Positions 28,506 through 40,700 of a stretch of DNA of 64,000 nucleotides are shown here, piece after piece (positions within the stretch are counted from its first letter, which is position 1; each line of letters begins with the position of its first letter). The position numbers were made by a program, and so were the translations under genes. The notes below the pieces were generated by a model that had not been told where the DNA came from, did not search any database, and worked only from the letters and a program-made list of their open reading frames with translations. Source of the DNA: Lepidostoma basale (Eukaryota > Arthropoda > Insecta > Trichoptera > Lepidostomatidae); contig JAHDVF020001363.1 in the NCBI GenBank assembly GCA_022606425.2, positions 248,001 to 312,000 of the forward strand, read 5' to 3'.

Positions 28506-31500
28506 CTGCAAACACCACATTTACTTTATTTAACAAATCAATTCATAAATTATTGAAAGGCGTCCATGTTAACCGTTTAAGTACCGTGATGTTTTAAGAT
28601 TAGGAACAACACTCACATACCGCATGTTTTAATACTAACTAACTAACCATCACGCTGTCTCTCGAAGGGGTAGGCAGAAAGAATGGACTGCCACACTTTT
28701 CTTTCCCGACATATTTCTCAATTCGATTCCTCAACATTCATACATCGTGTCATGCACGCGCGTTGATTTCTCTGACTTCTCACATGGCCGACATTCAATA
28801 TTCGATTTATTGGATCGTGCCACGTTTTCCTCGGACTTCCGATTCTATTTCTAGTTCCATTTACATCGTTTATACTTTTTTTACTATTGAACTAGGTAGA
28901 AGTATTTTATTACATGATATTTAAGGTTTAGATTTCATTATAACAGACTCAACTTACTAACAAAAATCATTACATCCGTCTATCTATATGCAAAAACGGT
29001 AGTTAAGGATATAGAATATAAAACAGAACTCATGGAATTCAATGCTTAACCCTTAACGTACCGTGTTCAAAACAAAACGCTTGCTCCCATGTGGTAAGTT
29101 CAGTTTACCGCTAACTTTATCTAAATATCAAGCATATGACTAGATGAATCAAAATTTAATTTATGTCATCTTGTAGGGAATTTCATTAGGAATAGATCGA
29201 TATCTATAACATACATGGATTATTTGAAAAACATATCATTATTAATTTTTTTCTGGAACCATGCGATTTCTGATATGTAATGCGTCATAGCATACGAGCG
29301 ACTAAACATCAGGTATAAACTTGTCTGCGCGCCGCGGCCGGCGGGGCGAAGATAAAGGCACCTAGGCAAAATGTATAGTACGTTCAAGACAACGAGTACG
29401 TATTAATATTTGTCCCTTTTGGTAAAGTGTTAATATTTTCACAGTTCTGATATTATTAAGTTACGTGCTGCGTTTTTATCCAGTCGGTATTATTACGTAC
29501 CTATTGAAAAGGTCAAAGATATAATTTATAATACGTTCAAAACAGCGAGTAAGTATTTGTCACTTTTGATAAAGTTGTAAATATTAGCAAAACAAATTCT
29601 ACCTTAACACGAATGAAGGTGAGGGCAGTCTTAGAAAATATTTTTTTTTGGGATGAAGGAAGTAATTTTTTGCTTTTTTTTATTACGAAATATTGAGAAC
29701 ACTTCAATGGAGGATTACAATTTTTTATAATATTAGGGTCCATAGGTTTTAAGAAAATCAACTTTAAATTGGCAGTGGAAACTCAATTGACCACATGGCA
29801 ACGCGACGGTTAATTAGACCAAAGGAATATATTTAGTACTTGATATTATCCATGTTCCTGCAGCCAAGAAATTAAATGGCGCATTGAACAAGCACATGAA
29901 AGACTTCACGTGAAGACGCAAGACATCCTGATCAATAAAGACCTTTTTCTGGATCTCAAAATTATATGGTATGGAAACCTGGACACTGACTGATGGAACA
30001 GAGAGGAGACAATCATTTGAACTTTGGATAAATTGATAAATACTTCTAATAACTTGGAGAGACAGAGTTCGCAGTGAGATTGTTCTCCAACGGATGAAAA
30101 AGCATCTGGAGTTGCTCGACAGTGTAAAAACAAGGATAATCAAATGATTTTACTGAAATCTCTTGATGGAAGTTCATTTTAAATAATAATTAAATAAAAC
30201 GATGTTTTTTAACTACTTCCACTTTTGTCTTTATTTAGACAGCGACCGGTTTCGCCAGGCTCGCTGGCATCGACCGACTGGTGACACTATTGTAAACTTA
30301 CTCCTTTATATACATACAGATCAGGGGTGGTAAACATGATTCTATACAAAAATAATCTTCAAATATTTACGTATTTTTTTATATATATATATAACTTGAA
30401 ATTTAAGGTTTAGATTTCATTTAAATTTCTGATATAAGGAAGGAATGTAGAGCGGAAGAAGGTATTATGAAAGGATCGCTGCGTTGGTTCGGACATATGG
30501 AACGCATGGATGGAGAAAGAATGGTTAAGAAAGTATACGTTAATGATGTCGGAGGAATCGGAGGAATGTCGGAGGAATGGACGTGCGTGTATGACTCGTT
30601 GTATGAATGTGGAGGAAGCTAGAGAGGTGTGCCAGGATAGAGTAGTGTGGCGGTCCATTCTCTCTGCCTACCCCTGCGGGGAAACGGCATGATGGTTTGT
30701 TTGTTTAATATTTGAATTTATTATAATATAATGATCTCTAAGACGAATGTGTGGCAAATGAGATCTCTAAAACGAATGTGTGGCAAATGAGATCTCTAAG
30801 ACGAATGTGTGGCAAATCTGTTTATGATAGAGTGACAAATGCAAGTATAAGAAGTGAATGTGGTGCGAATGAAAGCGTTATGAACAAAATAAGGAAAGGG
30901 TCATTAAGATGGTTTGGACACATGGAAAGAATGAGTGAAGACAGAATGGTAAAGAAGGTATATGTAAACGGCGTGAACGGAGCTAGAAATAGAGGAAGGC
31001 CGAGGAAAACGTGGCACGATCAAATCAATCAAATATTGAATGTCGGACGCGTGGGGAATCGGAAAAATCGACGTGCGTGCATGGCAAGATGTATGAATGT
31101 AGAGGAAGCGAGAGATGTATGTCAGGACAGAACAGTGTGGCGTTCCATTCTTTCGGCCTACCCCTCCGGGGAGACGGCGTGATGGTAAGTTAGTTTAGTT
31201 ATAATATAATATTTAAAATTTTCATTTAATATTTAATATTTCAATTTAATTTAAATCATAAATATTTGAAGATTATTTTTGTATAGAATCATGTTTATCA
31301 CCGATCTGTATGTATATAAAGGACTAAGTTTACAATAGTGTCACCAGTCTGTCGATGCCGGCGAGCCTGGCGAAACCGGTCGCTGTCGAAATAAAGACAA
31401 AAGTGGAAGTAGTTAAAGAACATTGTTTAATTTAATTATTATTTAAAAACAAGGAAACTGCAATACTTTGGTCACGTAAGGAGAAGAGAAAAATACCAAC

Positions 31501-34500
31501 TCCTAGAGCTGATAATTCAGGGGGAAATAGCAGGAAGAAGAGGACCAGGCCGAAGAAAAATCTTTTGACTGCACAATTTTTTACTGTTTACTAGAGCATT
31601 GAGAACTGTGTATTATAGATACACAATGAACAACCAGCAACTAACACACGTATCTACGATGAAGGATCTTGGGATCATTTATGAGAGTAGGCTGACTTTT
31701 CGTGCACATATCGAGAGGATTTGTGACATTGCACTGAAGATGTTGGGCTTCATCATTCGGACCGGAAGAGTTTTCAGAAATCCCAATGTGCTCAGAGTCC
31801 TATACGTTGGTTCGGAGCAGACTCGAAAGTGGTTCTGTGATATGGAGTCCTCACGAGGCGAGATATTCCGTTATGCTGGAGCATCTCTACATGAGGGAGT
31901 ATGGTAGTTATCCGTGGCTCTATCCCACGGCATTTCTTTTAGGAATGCTCGGAACCAATTCTTTACAGCTTCGAAGAGATGGGCATCTCATAACCTATTT
32001 CTTTAAATTAATCAGGGGATATTTCGAGAACTCGGCCGTGCTAGAGGGTGTTGGTTTTTTTGTCCCTGATAGATTTCTCCGACAGCGACAGCACAGATTG
32101 TTTTACCAACCGGCCACCAGAACCAATCTGCCTCTGGTGACACCGGTGGGAAGAGCAATTAGTCTGCTGAACGCGGTCTCCTCGGAGATCGACGTCTTTT
32201 ATATTAGTGAAGGTACGTTCAGGGGTAAAATACTCTTGACATTAGAAAGTATCTTGTCTTTCTGCAGTGGAACCATCTCTAATGCGTTCCTGGTACTTTG
32301 TTGTATTTTTATAATATTTTACCTGTACTCAATAGATCCCTTAAACATTTTCCTGTTTGTAGTGTCTTTTGAGTTAATAAACTGATTTGATTTGAATTTA
32401 AGACAACGGTTCGGAGGCAGCACCACATTGCTGTCAACAAGGTGGAAATAGCCCTGATGATTGTGAAGTCGCAGAGGAGTGACACTTGAATATAGGCAGA
32501 TTAAAATTTAATGAACATATTCGTCCATGGATCTAACTAACTAACTTACCATCACGCCGTCTCCCCGGAGGGGTAGGCAGAAAGAATGGAACGCCACACT
32601 GTTCTGTCCTGACATACGTCTCTCGCTTCCTCTACATTCATACATCTTGTCATGCACGCACGTCGATTTTTCCGACTCCTCACGTGACCGACATTCAATA
32701 TTTGATTGATTTGATCGTGCCACGTTTTTCTCGGCCTTCCTCTATTTCTAGCTCCATTCACGCCGTTTACATATACCTTCTTACCATTCTGTCTTCACTC
32801 ATTCTTTCCATGTGTCCAAACCATCTTAATGACCCTTTCCTTATTTTGTTCATAACACTTTCATTCGCACCACATTCACTTCTTATACTTGCATTTGTCA
32901 CTCTATCATAAACAGATTTGACACACATTCGTCTTAGAGATCTCATTTCTACTGCATTTATTCTACTTTCATCCTTCTTTTGCCAGTTCCATGCTTCACT
33001 TCCATACATAAGGGTCGGCACAAGAACACCATTGTGCACTGCCATCTTAGCTCTTTTGGATAGGCTTTTGTTTGCGATGACAACTTTAAGTGCACCATTT
33101 ATTCTGTTGCCTGCCCCAACCCTTCTTTCAATATCCTTCGATGGAACAATGTCAACAAATTTATTGTGTAAAGCAGTATCAATTTAAAATACAGTAAAGC
33201 GTTGTCTTTCCGGAAAGTCAATTATCCGGATAAATCGGGATAAAAATCTGATTATATTTCCAGTACTGTAGAGTAATGTAAGCCTTTTTAGGTACATGTA
33301 AGCGGTGGGCGATCCGCTCACGAGTTAACTCAAAGAGCCTGCTCACTTTGGTGAGCGATGACTCCCAAAAAAGAGCTGTTAATGATCCGCCGGCTGAATC
33401 GGGAGTTGTGAATAGCGAAAAACGAAGCAAAAAATAAATGTGGATGTACGGCAAAATGCTCCGTATACCGTGGACCGATAGGGTCAGTAATGCAGACATA
33501 CTACACAGAGTCGGAGCCAATAGAGAGCCGTTGTCAAGTGTGAAAATTAGAAATGTCTCATATCTGGGTCATGTGCTTAGGAGAGAAAAATACCACCTCC
33601 TTCGACTGATACGGGTCAAGTGGAGGGACATCGAGGAGTTAGTAGAAGGCAGCTGTCCTGGCTGCGGAAAATCAAAGAGTGATAGGAATTACAAGAGTTC
33701 AGAACTTGTTCCAAGCGGGGCAGGACAGAGATGCCTTTGCTGGACCTGACACGGCACAGAAAGATGTTTTCCTCAGTCTACCCCGACTCTGTACTCCATT
33801 TACATCATTAACATACTTTCTTAACCATTCTTTCTCCATCAATGCGCGCCATATCTCCAAAACGAACGCAGCGATCTTTTCATAACCATCTTTATGATCC
33901 TTTCATTATTTTGTTCATGACACTTTCATTTGCACCGCATTCACTTCTTATATTTTCATCCGACACTCTATCATACACAGAGTATCAAATCAGTTTATTA
34001 ACTCAAAAGACATTACAAACAGCAAAATATTTAAGGCATTTATTGAGTACAGGTCAAATATTATATACACACAACATAGTACCAGGAACGCATTAGAGAT
34101 GGTTCCACTGCAGGAAGACAAGATACTTTCTAAAGTCAAGAGTATTTGTCCCCTGAACGTACCTTCACTAATATGAAAGACGTCGATCTCCGAGGAGACC
34201 GCGTTCAGCAGACTAATTGCTCTTCCCACCAGTGTCACCAGAGGCAGATTGGTAAAACAATCTGTGCTGTCGCTGAAGGGACTATCAGGGACAAAAATAC
34301 CAACTTCTTCTAGCACGGCCGAGTTCTCGAAGTATCCCCTGATTAATCTGAAGAAATGGGTTATTAGATGTCCATCTCTTCAAAGCTGTAGAGAATTGGT
34401 TCTGAGCATTCCCAAAATAAATGCCATGGGATAGAGCCACAGATAACTACCATACTCCCTCATGTAGAGATACCTCAGAATTTTTCTGAACCCTCTCCAG

Positions 34501-35462
34501 CATAACGGAATATCTGGCCTCGTGAGGACTCCATATCACAGAACCACTTTCGAGTCTGCTCCGAACCGAAGCGTTGTATAGGACTCTGAGCACATTGGGA
34601 TCTCTGAAAACTCTTCGGGTCCGAATGATGAAGCGCAACATCCTCAGTGCAATGTCACAAATCCGAGTATCAACACATTTGTCAAAGTATCCACGCATTA
34701 GCCTTAGAGATCTCAGGATAGAAGGAAGTGAAAAATACGAAAGGGGGCCTGTCACAACAGGCTGAAGAAGTTATAATAATGTTATTGTGTGTGTGGCAGT
34801 TTATCATCTCGGCCTATAACCATCACAGAGTTATTAAAATATAGAAAATTCTTTTCTTACCTTGCGGAAGCCATTGGGAAGCATATGCTTGGTCTTCTTA
34901 TTGGATCCATAACCAATGTTGGGCATCAAAAACTGGCCCTTGAAGCGCCTGCGCACTCTGTTATCAATACCTTTAAAAAAAATCCAAATTTAATAAAATA
35001 AAAAACTCACAATTTCCATTTTTTAAGTTATACAAAACTGTAAACAGCCTCATATTTTAGGTTTCCTCAGTTCAAATTACACTAGGAAGGATCCATTGGA
35101 ATATATATCCATTTATAATCACGGGCGAAAAAAATATTATAGAAATTTATAACCTAGAAACTTCTGTAGACTTTTTTATATCAATAGGGTCGAAATTTGC
35201 ACAAAAAAACAAATGAACGTCGCACATTATTCCAATTAACACTCAATATGGTTTATTTTCTGTCTGTTTTAAATAAAATAATCAAATATAAACGAAAAAT
35301 AAACGCATGTTAACAAGTCAACAACGTGTTTCGGGGCGATTGCGTACCTTTCGGTTTACGCCAGTTCCTCTTTAGCTTGTCATATCTGTCTGACTGGTGG
35401 CGGATGAACTTTTTCGTCCGCTTTTTGACGATCTTCGGCCTGTACACGGGGCGGATGGCCAT
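28326..35462 (-). CDS. RpL32: 60S ribosomal protein L32 (whole gene, 3 exons)
   Basis: Structural protein of the large cytosolic ribosomal subunit (eL32). Exons: 35462-35348, 34970-34861, 28505-28326. They total 405 bp, or 134 residues plus stop, the normal insect length. The protein starts [19 protein letters not shown], continues [69 protein letters not shown], and ends in QENE. The match to insect L32 is close throughout. A pyrimidine-rich stretch upstream may be the 5' TOP. Intron 2 (6.4 kb) is unusually long for this gene and is full of LINE fragments. It is divergently arranged with Ssdp. Confidence 0.97.
28565..28630 (+). mobile_element. Possible end of a piggyBac-like element
   Basis: TTAACCGTTTAAGTACCGTG resembles the left end of the elements at 10397 and 29046. 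The rest is missing, cut by a family A 3' end. Confidence 0.4.
28633..28890 (-). mobile_element. Family A (A1) 3' fragment
   Basis: Reversed tail CTAACTAACTAACC, then the minus-strand C-terminal block ([25 protein letters not shown]) with frameshifts. Confidence 0.85.
29046..29813. mobile_element. piggyBac-like non-autonomous element, copy 2
   Basis: 768 bp, bounded by TTAA and nearly the same as 10397-11187, with a few small deletions (for example near 29350 and 29480). No transposase. It lies in RpL32 intron 2. Confidence 0.75.
29850..30150 (+). mobile_element. RTE-like LINE scrap
   Basis: Broken plus-strand frames read [43 protein letters not shown]: the post-reverse-transcriptase region of an RTE-type element unrelated to family A. 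Confidence 0.6.
30420..30712 (+). mobile_element. Family A (A2) 3' fragment with internal deletion
   Basis: [20 protein letters not shown], then a deletion, then [29 protein letters not shown] and a TTTGTTTG tail. Confidence 0.85.
30735..31197 (+). mobile_element. Family A (A3) 3' fragment, intact frame
   Basis: A 143-codon frame: [69 protein letters not shown]. The start contains a triple repeat of a 33 bp unit (ATGAGATCTCTAA...GTGTGGCAA). Confidence 0.88.
31448..31575 (+). mobile_element. Family F RTE-like scrap
   Basis: Broken frames resembling [19 protein letters not shown] and GRRGPGRRK, the same domain as at 33430-33680. Confidence 0.5.
31580..32400 (+). mobile_element. Family C LINE 3' fragment
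   Basis: The plus strand reads [40 protein letters not shown], a frameshift, [40 protein letters not shown] and the untranslated end GAGTTAATAAACTGATTTGA. Confidence 0.88.
32525..33150 (-). mobile_element. Family A (A3) fragment
   Basis: Reversed tail CTAACTAACTTACC. The minus strand reads [60 protein letters not shown] and SAYPSGETA, with one frameshift in the middle. Confidence 0.9.
33151..33425. other. Unassigned stretch in RpL32 intron 2
   Basis: No recognisable protein or repeat. Confidence 0.35.
33426..33700 (+). mobile_element. Family F RTE-like LINE fragment
   Basis: The plus strand reads [40 protein letters not shown] and LLRLI: the post-reverse-transcriptase domain of a BovB/RTE-type element. 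Confidence 0.7.
33745..33985 (-). mobile_element. Family A fragments (A2 joined to A1)
   Basis: Minus-strand pieces: an A2-type block at 33755-33885 and an A1-type block ([17 protein letters not shown]) at 33886-33985, without a 3' end. Confidence 0.7.
33986..34760 (-). mobile_element. Family C LINE 3' fragment
   Basis: The minus strand reads [59 protein letters not shown], [20 protein letters not shown] and the family C tail. It ends 100 bp from RpL32 exon 2. Confidence 0.85.
34861..34970 (-). CDS. RpL32: RpL32 exon 2
   Basis: Acceptor TTTTAAAG at 34971; donor GTAAGA at 34860. Encodes [36 protein letters not shown]. Confidence 0.97.
34971..35347 (-). other. RpL32: RpL32 intron 1
   Basis: 377 bp, AT-rich, with no transposon recognised. 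I looked for snoRNA C/D boxes and saw none I would call. Confidence 0.6.
35348..35462 (-). CDS. RpL32: RpL32 exon 1
   Basis: ATG at 35462; donor GTACGC at 35347. Encodes [19 protein letters not shown] and [18 protein letters not shown] plus the first base of a glycine codon. Confidence 0.97.
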
Positions 35463-35550
35463 TTTAAAGCCTTTCTATCGAACCCAGCACGATACGAGAC
35501 CACGCGGCGGAGTCGGCCGCTAAGAAAGGAAGAGGAGAACCTGTCACAAA
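35463..35550 (-). promoter_or_regulatory. RpL32: RpL32 5' leader with pyrimidine tract
   Basis: The minus strand has TTCTCCTCTTCCTTTCTTAG at about 35542-35523, 60-80 bp before the ATG. This could be the terminal oligopyrimidine start of the mRNA, or a polypyrimidine tract and AG of a leader intron. Not decidable here. Confidence 0.45.
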
Positions 35551-35599
35551 ATGTCGGCGGAAACGGAGGCTGTTGAGTGCGCACGCAAGTGGCCAGGTA

Positions 35600-35824
35600 C
35601 TAGCGTGTTCGCAAACGCGAAATCTTTTTATTGAATAAATAAACTACCCCGACTTTTATTATTATTTATGAGTTATATTTAAATAAATAAAAATTTGTCT
35701 CCAATATATAATGATTATTGAATTTTAATTTTAATTGACCAATAATTTAGTCCCATATCTTCAACTAATCTTCGATAATGAATGATAACGACGTACACTG
35801 TTGAAACAAGAATAGATTTAACAA
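35600..35824. other. AT-rich spacer between RpL32 and Ssdp
   Basis: No feature recognised. Confidence 0.4.
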
Positions 35825-36390
35825 ACAAACCATTACGCCATTTCACCGCAGGGGTAGACAGAGAGAATGGACCGCCACACTACTCTATCCTGGCACACCT
35901 CTCTAGCTTCCTCCACATTTATACAGCGAGTTATACACGCACGTCGATTCTTCCGACTTCTAACATGAGCAACCTTTAAAATTAGATTAATTTGGTCATG
36001 CCATGTTTTCCTTGGTCTGCCTCGACTCCGTATTCCATTTACATCATTACCGTATACTTTCTCAACCATTCTTTCTCCATTCATGCGCTCCATATGTCCG
36101 AACCAACGCTGCGATCCTTTCATAATACCTTCTTCCGCTCTACACTCCTTTCAAATATCAGCATTTGAGATTCTGTAGTACATCGTTCTACTACACATAC
36201 GTCTGAGAGACCTCATCTTTACTGCAATTACTATGCTCTCATCCTTCTTCTGTCAGTTCCATGCTTTGCTTTCATACACTAGGGTTGGGACCAGAATTCC
36301 ATTGTGAACGGCCGTTTTCGCTTTCATTGATAAATTCTTGTTTCCATTAACTAATTTTAAAGCTCCATTTACTTTATTAGTGTTGTTGCA
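35825..36390 (-). mobile_element. Family A (A2) LINE 3' fragment
   Basis: The minus strand reads [58 protein letters not shown], then decayed upstream parts to about 36390. Tail AAC-type. Confidence 0.87.
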
Positions 36391-36690
36391 TATTATTATC
36401 TATAGAATATCTCTCTTAGTATAAAGTGACGTTAGATTAAATAAATTACTTTAAACTACAATTATTATATTCTATTAGGTTATAAATTTTACAAAAAGGC
36501 CCAATTTAGAAATAATTTAACAGATGAATAAATAATACTAGTTGACCCAGGAAATATTCACGGACGTCAAGATTTTATACCCTTTAAAAACTTGGTACAA
36601 TCGTAATCAGTAATAAGTAAGTAGTGTAAAAAATGTCTCACTCTCTTGTATTCAAAATTGATTACATAATTTTTGCCTATTAATATTATG
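36391..36690. other. AT-rich spacer, nothing recognised
   Basis: No exon, transposon or tandem repeat identified. Confidence 0.4.
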
Positions 36691-36694
36691 TTTC

Positions 36695-37145
36695 AAATAA
36701 TATAGACCTAAAACTGAGACCTCATCAAGACCTATGTATGGAGTATCTTGATGTACGGCTGCGAGACATGGTGCCTATCCGAAAGAGATAAACGGAGACT
36801 AGAGGCTTTTGAGATGTGGTCCTATAGAATACTATTAGGAATATCCTGGAGACACCACATCCCAAATGAGAAAGTTCTCCAAAGAATCGAAGGAGGAAGG
36901 CACCTGCTCAGGACCTTGTCCGAAGGCGTGCAAGATGGATCGGCCATGTAATACGACAAGAAGGCCTCTTGCATGCCATAATGGAGAGTATGACCCAGGG
37001 GACACACTCTAGGGGACCTGTTGGTGGACGTGCGCTGCTCATCATATGCACATTTCAAAAGAGCCGCACAAGACAGGAAAGAATGGAAGAGAAGAATAGA
37101 GGAAATTGCTGCAAACCAATCCCAGGATTGAAACCAGAGAAGAAA
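36695..37145 (+). mobile_element. Family E LINE 3' fragment
   Basis: The plus strand reads MYGCETWCLSERDKRRLEAF, RILLGISWRHHIPNEKVLQR, then frameshifts and a GACACACTCTAGGGGACCTG-type GRPR region; it ends CCAGAGAAGAAAAAT like the copy at 23991. Confidence 0.85.
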
Positions 37146-37199
37146 AATATTATGTTTAGAAATATTTTAATGTAACAGTTAAATATATTTATTAAATAA

Positions 37200-37406
37200 T
37201 ATGTGTCAAGTACCTACCGCTTAAGGTAGCGAAAGCGAACGAACCCGTGGCGGTCGCGAGCGGCGCGCATATTGCTTGACAGTTCACTGTTATTGTAAAG
37301 CGAACGCTGCAGAGACGCCATCGATCAATGACATTTTGTAGAGTAGGTTTCGCACAGAGCGCCGTGCGTTGATGTAATTAATTAAACGAACAGCGACCGG
37401 AACGCA
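37200..37406 (+). promoter_or_regulatory. Ssdp: Ssdp upstream region and 5' leader
   Basis: GC content rises towards the ATG; no TATA box seen. G at -3 gives an acceptable start context. Transcription start unresolved. Confidence 0.4.
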
Positions 37407-37752
37407 ATGTACGCCAAGGGAAAGGGCTCCACCGTGCCCTCGGACGCGCAGGCGAGGGAGAAGCTCGCGCTGTACGTGTACGAGTATCTGCTGCACGTCG
37501 GCGCGCAGAAGGCGGCGCAGACCTTCCTCTCCGAGATCCGCTGGGAGAAGAACATCACGCTGGGCGAGCCGCCCGGCTTCCTGCACTCCTGGTGGTGCGT
37601 CTTCTGGGACCTCTACTGCGCCGCGCCCGAGCGCCGCGACACCTGCGAGCACTCCTCCGAGGCCAAGGCGTTCCACGACTATGGCTTCGTCAACTCCGGC
37701 TACGGGGTCAACGGCATCGGCCACAACGCCGGCCCAGCGCCGCCCAACGACG
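37407..37752 (+). CDS. Ssdp: Ssdp exon 1 (LisH/LUFS)
   Basis: ATG at 37407; donor GTTAGT at 37753. Encodes [20 protein letters not shown] through [18 protein letters not shown] to PPND. Nearly invariant in animals. Confidence 0.97.
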
Positions 37753-40700
37753 GTTAGTGCCCGCTCTTCTAACACGATCGGCTGGGACCCTTCCATCCTG
37801 ACACACTTAACTAGCTTTCACCTTCACACACTATTATTGCTTCTAACACAATAGGCAGACACGATGGACCGCCACACTCTAGCCTTCCCATTCATACAGC
37901 TATCATGCACTGTCGCTTCTAACACAATAGGCAGAGACCGGTGACTGCCACACTCTTACATCTTGATACACTTCTCTAGCCTTCACATTCATACAGCGTG
38001 TCATGCACTGTCGCTTCTAACACAATAGGCAGAGACGATGGACCGCCACACTCTTCCATCCTGACACGCTTCTCTAGCCTTCACATTCATACAGCGTGTC
38101 ATGCACTGTCGCTTCTAACACAATAGGCAGAGACGGTGGACCGCCACACTCTTCCATCCTGACACGCTTCTCTAGCCTTCACATTCATACAGTGTGTCAT
38201 GCACTGTCGCTTCTAACACAATAGGCAGAGACGATGGACCACCACACCCTTCCATTCTGACATACTTCTTTCGCTTCCTCAACATTCATACATCATTTCA
38301 TGCACGTACATTGATTTTTCCAACTTTTCATGTGGCCTATATTTAAGATTTATGTCACATTTTCCTTGGCATTCCTCTATTTCTACTTCTGTTGATGTCG
38401 TTTACATATACTTTCTTCATTCATTCTTTCCATGTGTCTGAAACATCTTTATGACCCTTTCATTGTTTTGTTCATAACACTTTCATTCGCACCGCATTCA
38501 CTTCTTATATTTTCATTCGACACTCTATCATACATAGATTTAACATTTGTCTAAGAGATCTCATTTCTACTGCATTTATAATTTTTCTTTCTGCTGCATT
38601 CAAAGGCATTATCAAACAGACACGTCATTCCCATAGAATATAATAAAATAGTATAAAACAGACGTTTTCATTCGTATTAATTATTTAATATGGAGTTTTA
38701 TATTATGGAATATGCTCTTGCTCCTTAATTCCAGTTAACAATGTATGAAGCCACTCCAATCACCTTATTCTGCTCCATTAGCTCGGGTATATAAACAGTT
38801 TGATTCTCGCTACATTTGATAGTGCCTTAGCAAGGACAGACGTGTCATTCCCGTAGAATATAATAAAACTAGTATAAAACAGACGTTTTCATTCGTATTA
38901 ATTATTTAATATGGAGTTTTATATTATGGAATATGCTCTTGCCCCTTAATTCCAGTTAACAATGTATGAAGCCACTCCAATCACCTTATTCTGCTCCATT
39001 AGCTCGGGTATATAAACAGTTTGATTCTCGCTACATTTGATAGTGCCTTAGCAAGGACAGACGTGTCATTCCCATAGAATATAATAAATCTAGTATAGAA
39101 CAGACGTTTTCATTCGTATTAATTATTTAATATGGAGTTTTATATTATGGAATATGCTCTTGCTCCTTAATTCCAGTTAACAATGTACGAAGCCACTCCA
39201 ATCACCTTATTCTGCTCCATTAGCTCGGGTATATAAACAGTTTGATTCTCGCTACATTTGATAGTGCCTTAGCAAGGACAGACGTGTCATTCCCGTAGAA
39301 TATAATAAAACTAGTATAAAACAGACGTTTTCATTCGTATTAATTATTTGGATAATTTATAGAGCGCCATTTTTTATGAATTACTCATCTCAAGGGCGCT
39401 GTAGAAAATGCTCCATGTTATGAACTAGTTAAAATACAAACATATTTAGTATGAGGGCTGCATACAACGCAGTCCATCAACCCTTCTTATCAGGAAATGA
39501 TAATTTGAAGAGGTGTGTTTTGAGTCTCGAACTAAACTCTGACTGATTCTCAATGCACTTGAGGTCTGCTGGAAGATTGTTCCAGGCTGAAGGGCCGGCT
39601 ACCGGTCGCCAAAGTTTGTGCTAGGACAGCGTTTTGGCACAGTCAATCTAGCGATCGCAGAAGTCTAAGCTGATCGCAATGTAGACTGTCTGGCATTCAG
39701 GTTCTCGTTGATGCAGAGTTCAGATATATAAGCTGGTGCCATTCCATGCAACGCCTTGAAGACTGTCCAGCAGAGCTTGTATTGTATCCTTTCTGGACAT
39801 TTCCTGCCAGTGGAGCTCCTCAAGATGCTGTGTTATGTGACAACTCTTCGGCACACCCCTTATCAGTCTTGCTGCTGCGTTGAATGCAGACTGGAGTTTA
39901 TTAGTTTGCTGTCAGGGGATGTTGGTGTAGACTCCTTTGCAGTAATCTAGTCGGGACACGACAAAGGAATTGATTAATGTTTTGAAGCTGTCAACGGGAA
40001 TGTTTCTTTTTATGGATCTTAATTGCCTTAGATGAAAGAAGCTACTGCTGACTGATGCTGATAATTATATTATAAAATAATTTTTTAAAAACTAACTAAC
40101 TAACTCACCATCACGCCGTCTCCTCGAAGGGGTAGACAGAAAGAATGGACTGCCACACTTTTCTTTCCTCACATATTTCTCTCGCTTCCTCAACATTCAT
40201 ACATCGTGTCATGCACGCGCGTCGATTTCTCTGACTCCTCACATGGCCGACATTCAATATTTGATTTATTTGATTGTGCCACGTTTTCCTCGGTCTTCCT
40301 CTATTTCTGGTTCCATTTACATCTTTAACATATAATTTTTTTACCATTCTTTCTTCATTCATTCTTTCCATATGTCCAAACCATCTTAATGATCCTTTCA
40401 TTATTTTGTTCATGACACCATCATTCAACACTCAACACTCTATCATACACAGAGTATCCACACATTCGTCTAAGAGATCTCGTTTCTACTGCATTTATTC
40501 TACTTTCATCCTTCTTTTGCCAGTTCCATGCTTCGCTTCCATGCATAAGGGTCGGTAGAAGAACACCATTGTGCACCGCCATTCTAGCTTTTTTGGATAG
40601 GTTTTTGTTTGCGATGACAACCTTAAGTGCGCCATTCACTCTGTTGCCTGCCCCAACCCTTCTTACAATATCCCTCTCCACTGTAAACATACTACCTAAA

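Larger units (their letters stand above)
30178..31447. mobile_element. Inverted Penelope-like repeats around a LINE insert
   Basis: Arms 30178-30368 and 31261-31447 are reverse complements of each other (for example GACAAAAGTGGAAGTAGTTA on the plus strand of the right arm). Each carries GCCAGC...GCCTGGCGAAACCGG with a GTC downstream, a degenerate hammerhead-like arrangement, then AAATAAAGAC. Family A fragments at 30420-31195 separate the arms. Confidence 0.6.

Noticed and set aside
34971..35347. Possible snoRNA in RpL32 intron 1
   Set aside because: Ribosomal protein introns often host snoRNAs, but I could not find paired C/D boxes or an H/ACA layout.
37290..37796. 168-codon open frame on the minus strand opposite Ssdp exon 1
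   Set aside because: Antisense shadow of a GC-rich, highly conserved exon; no protein-like features.
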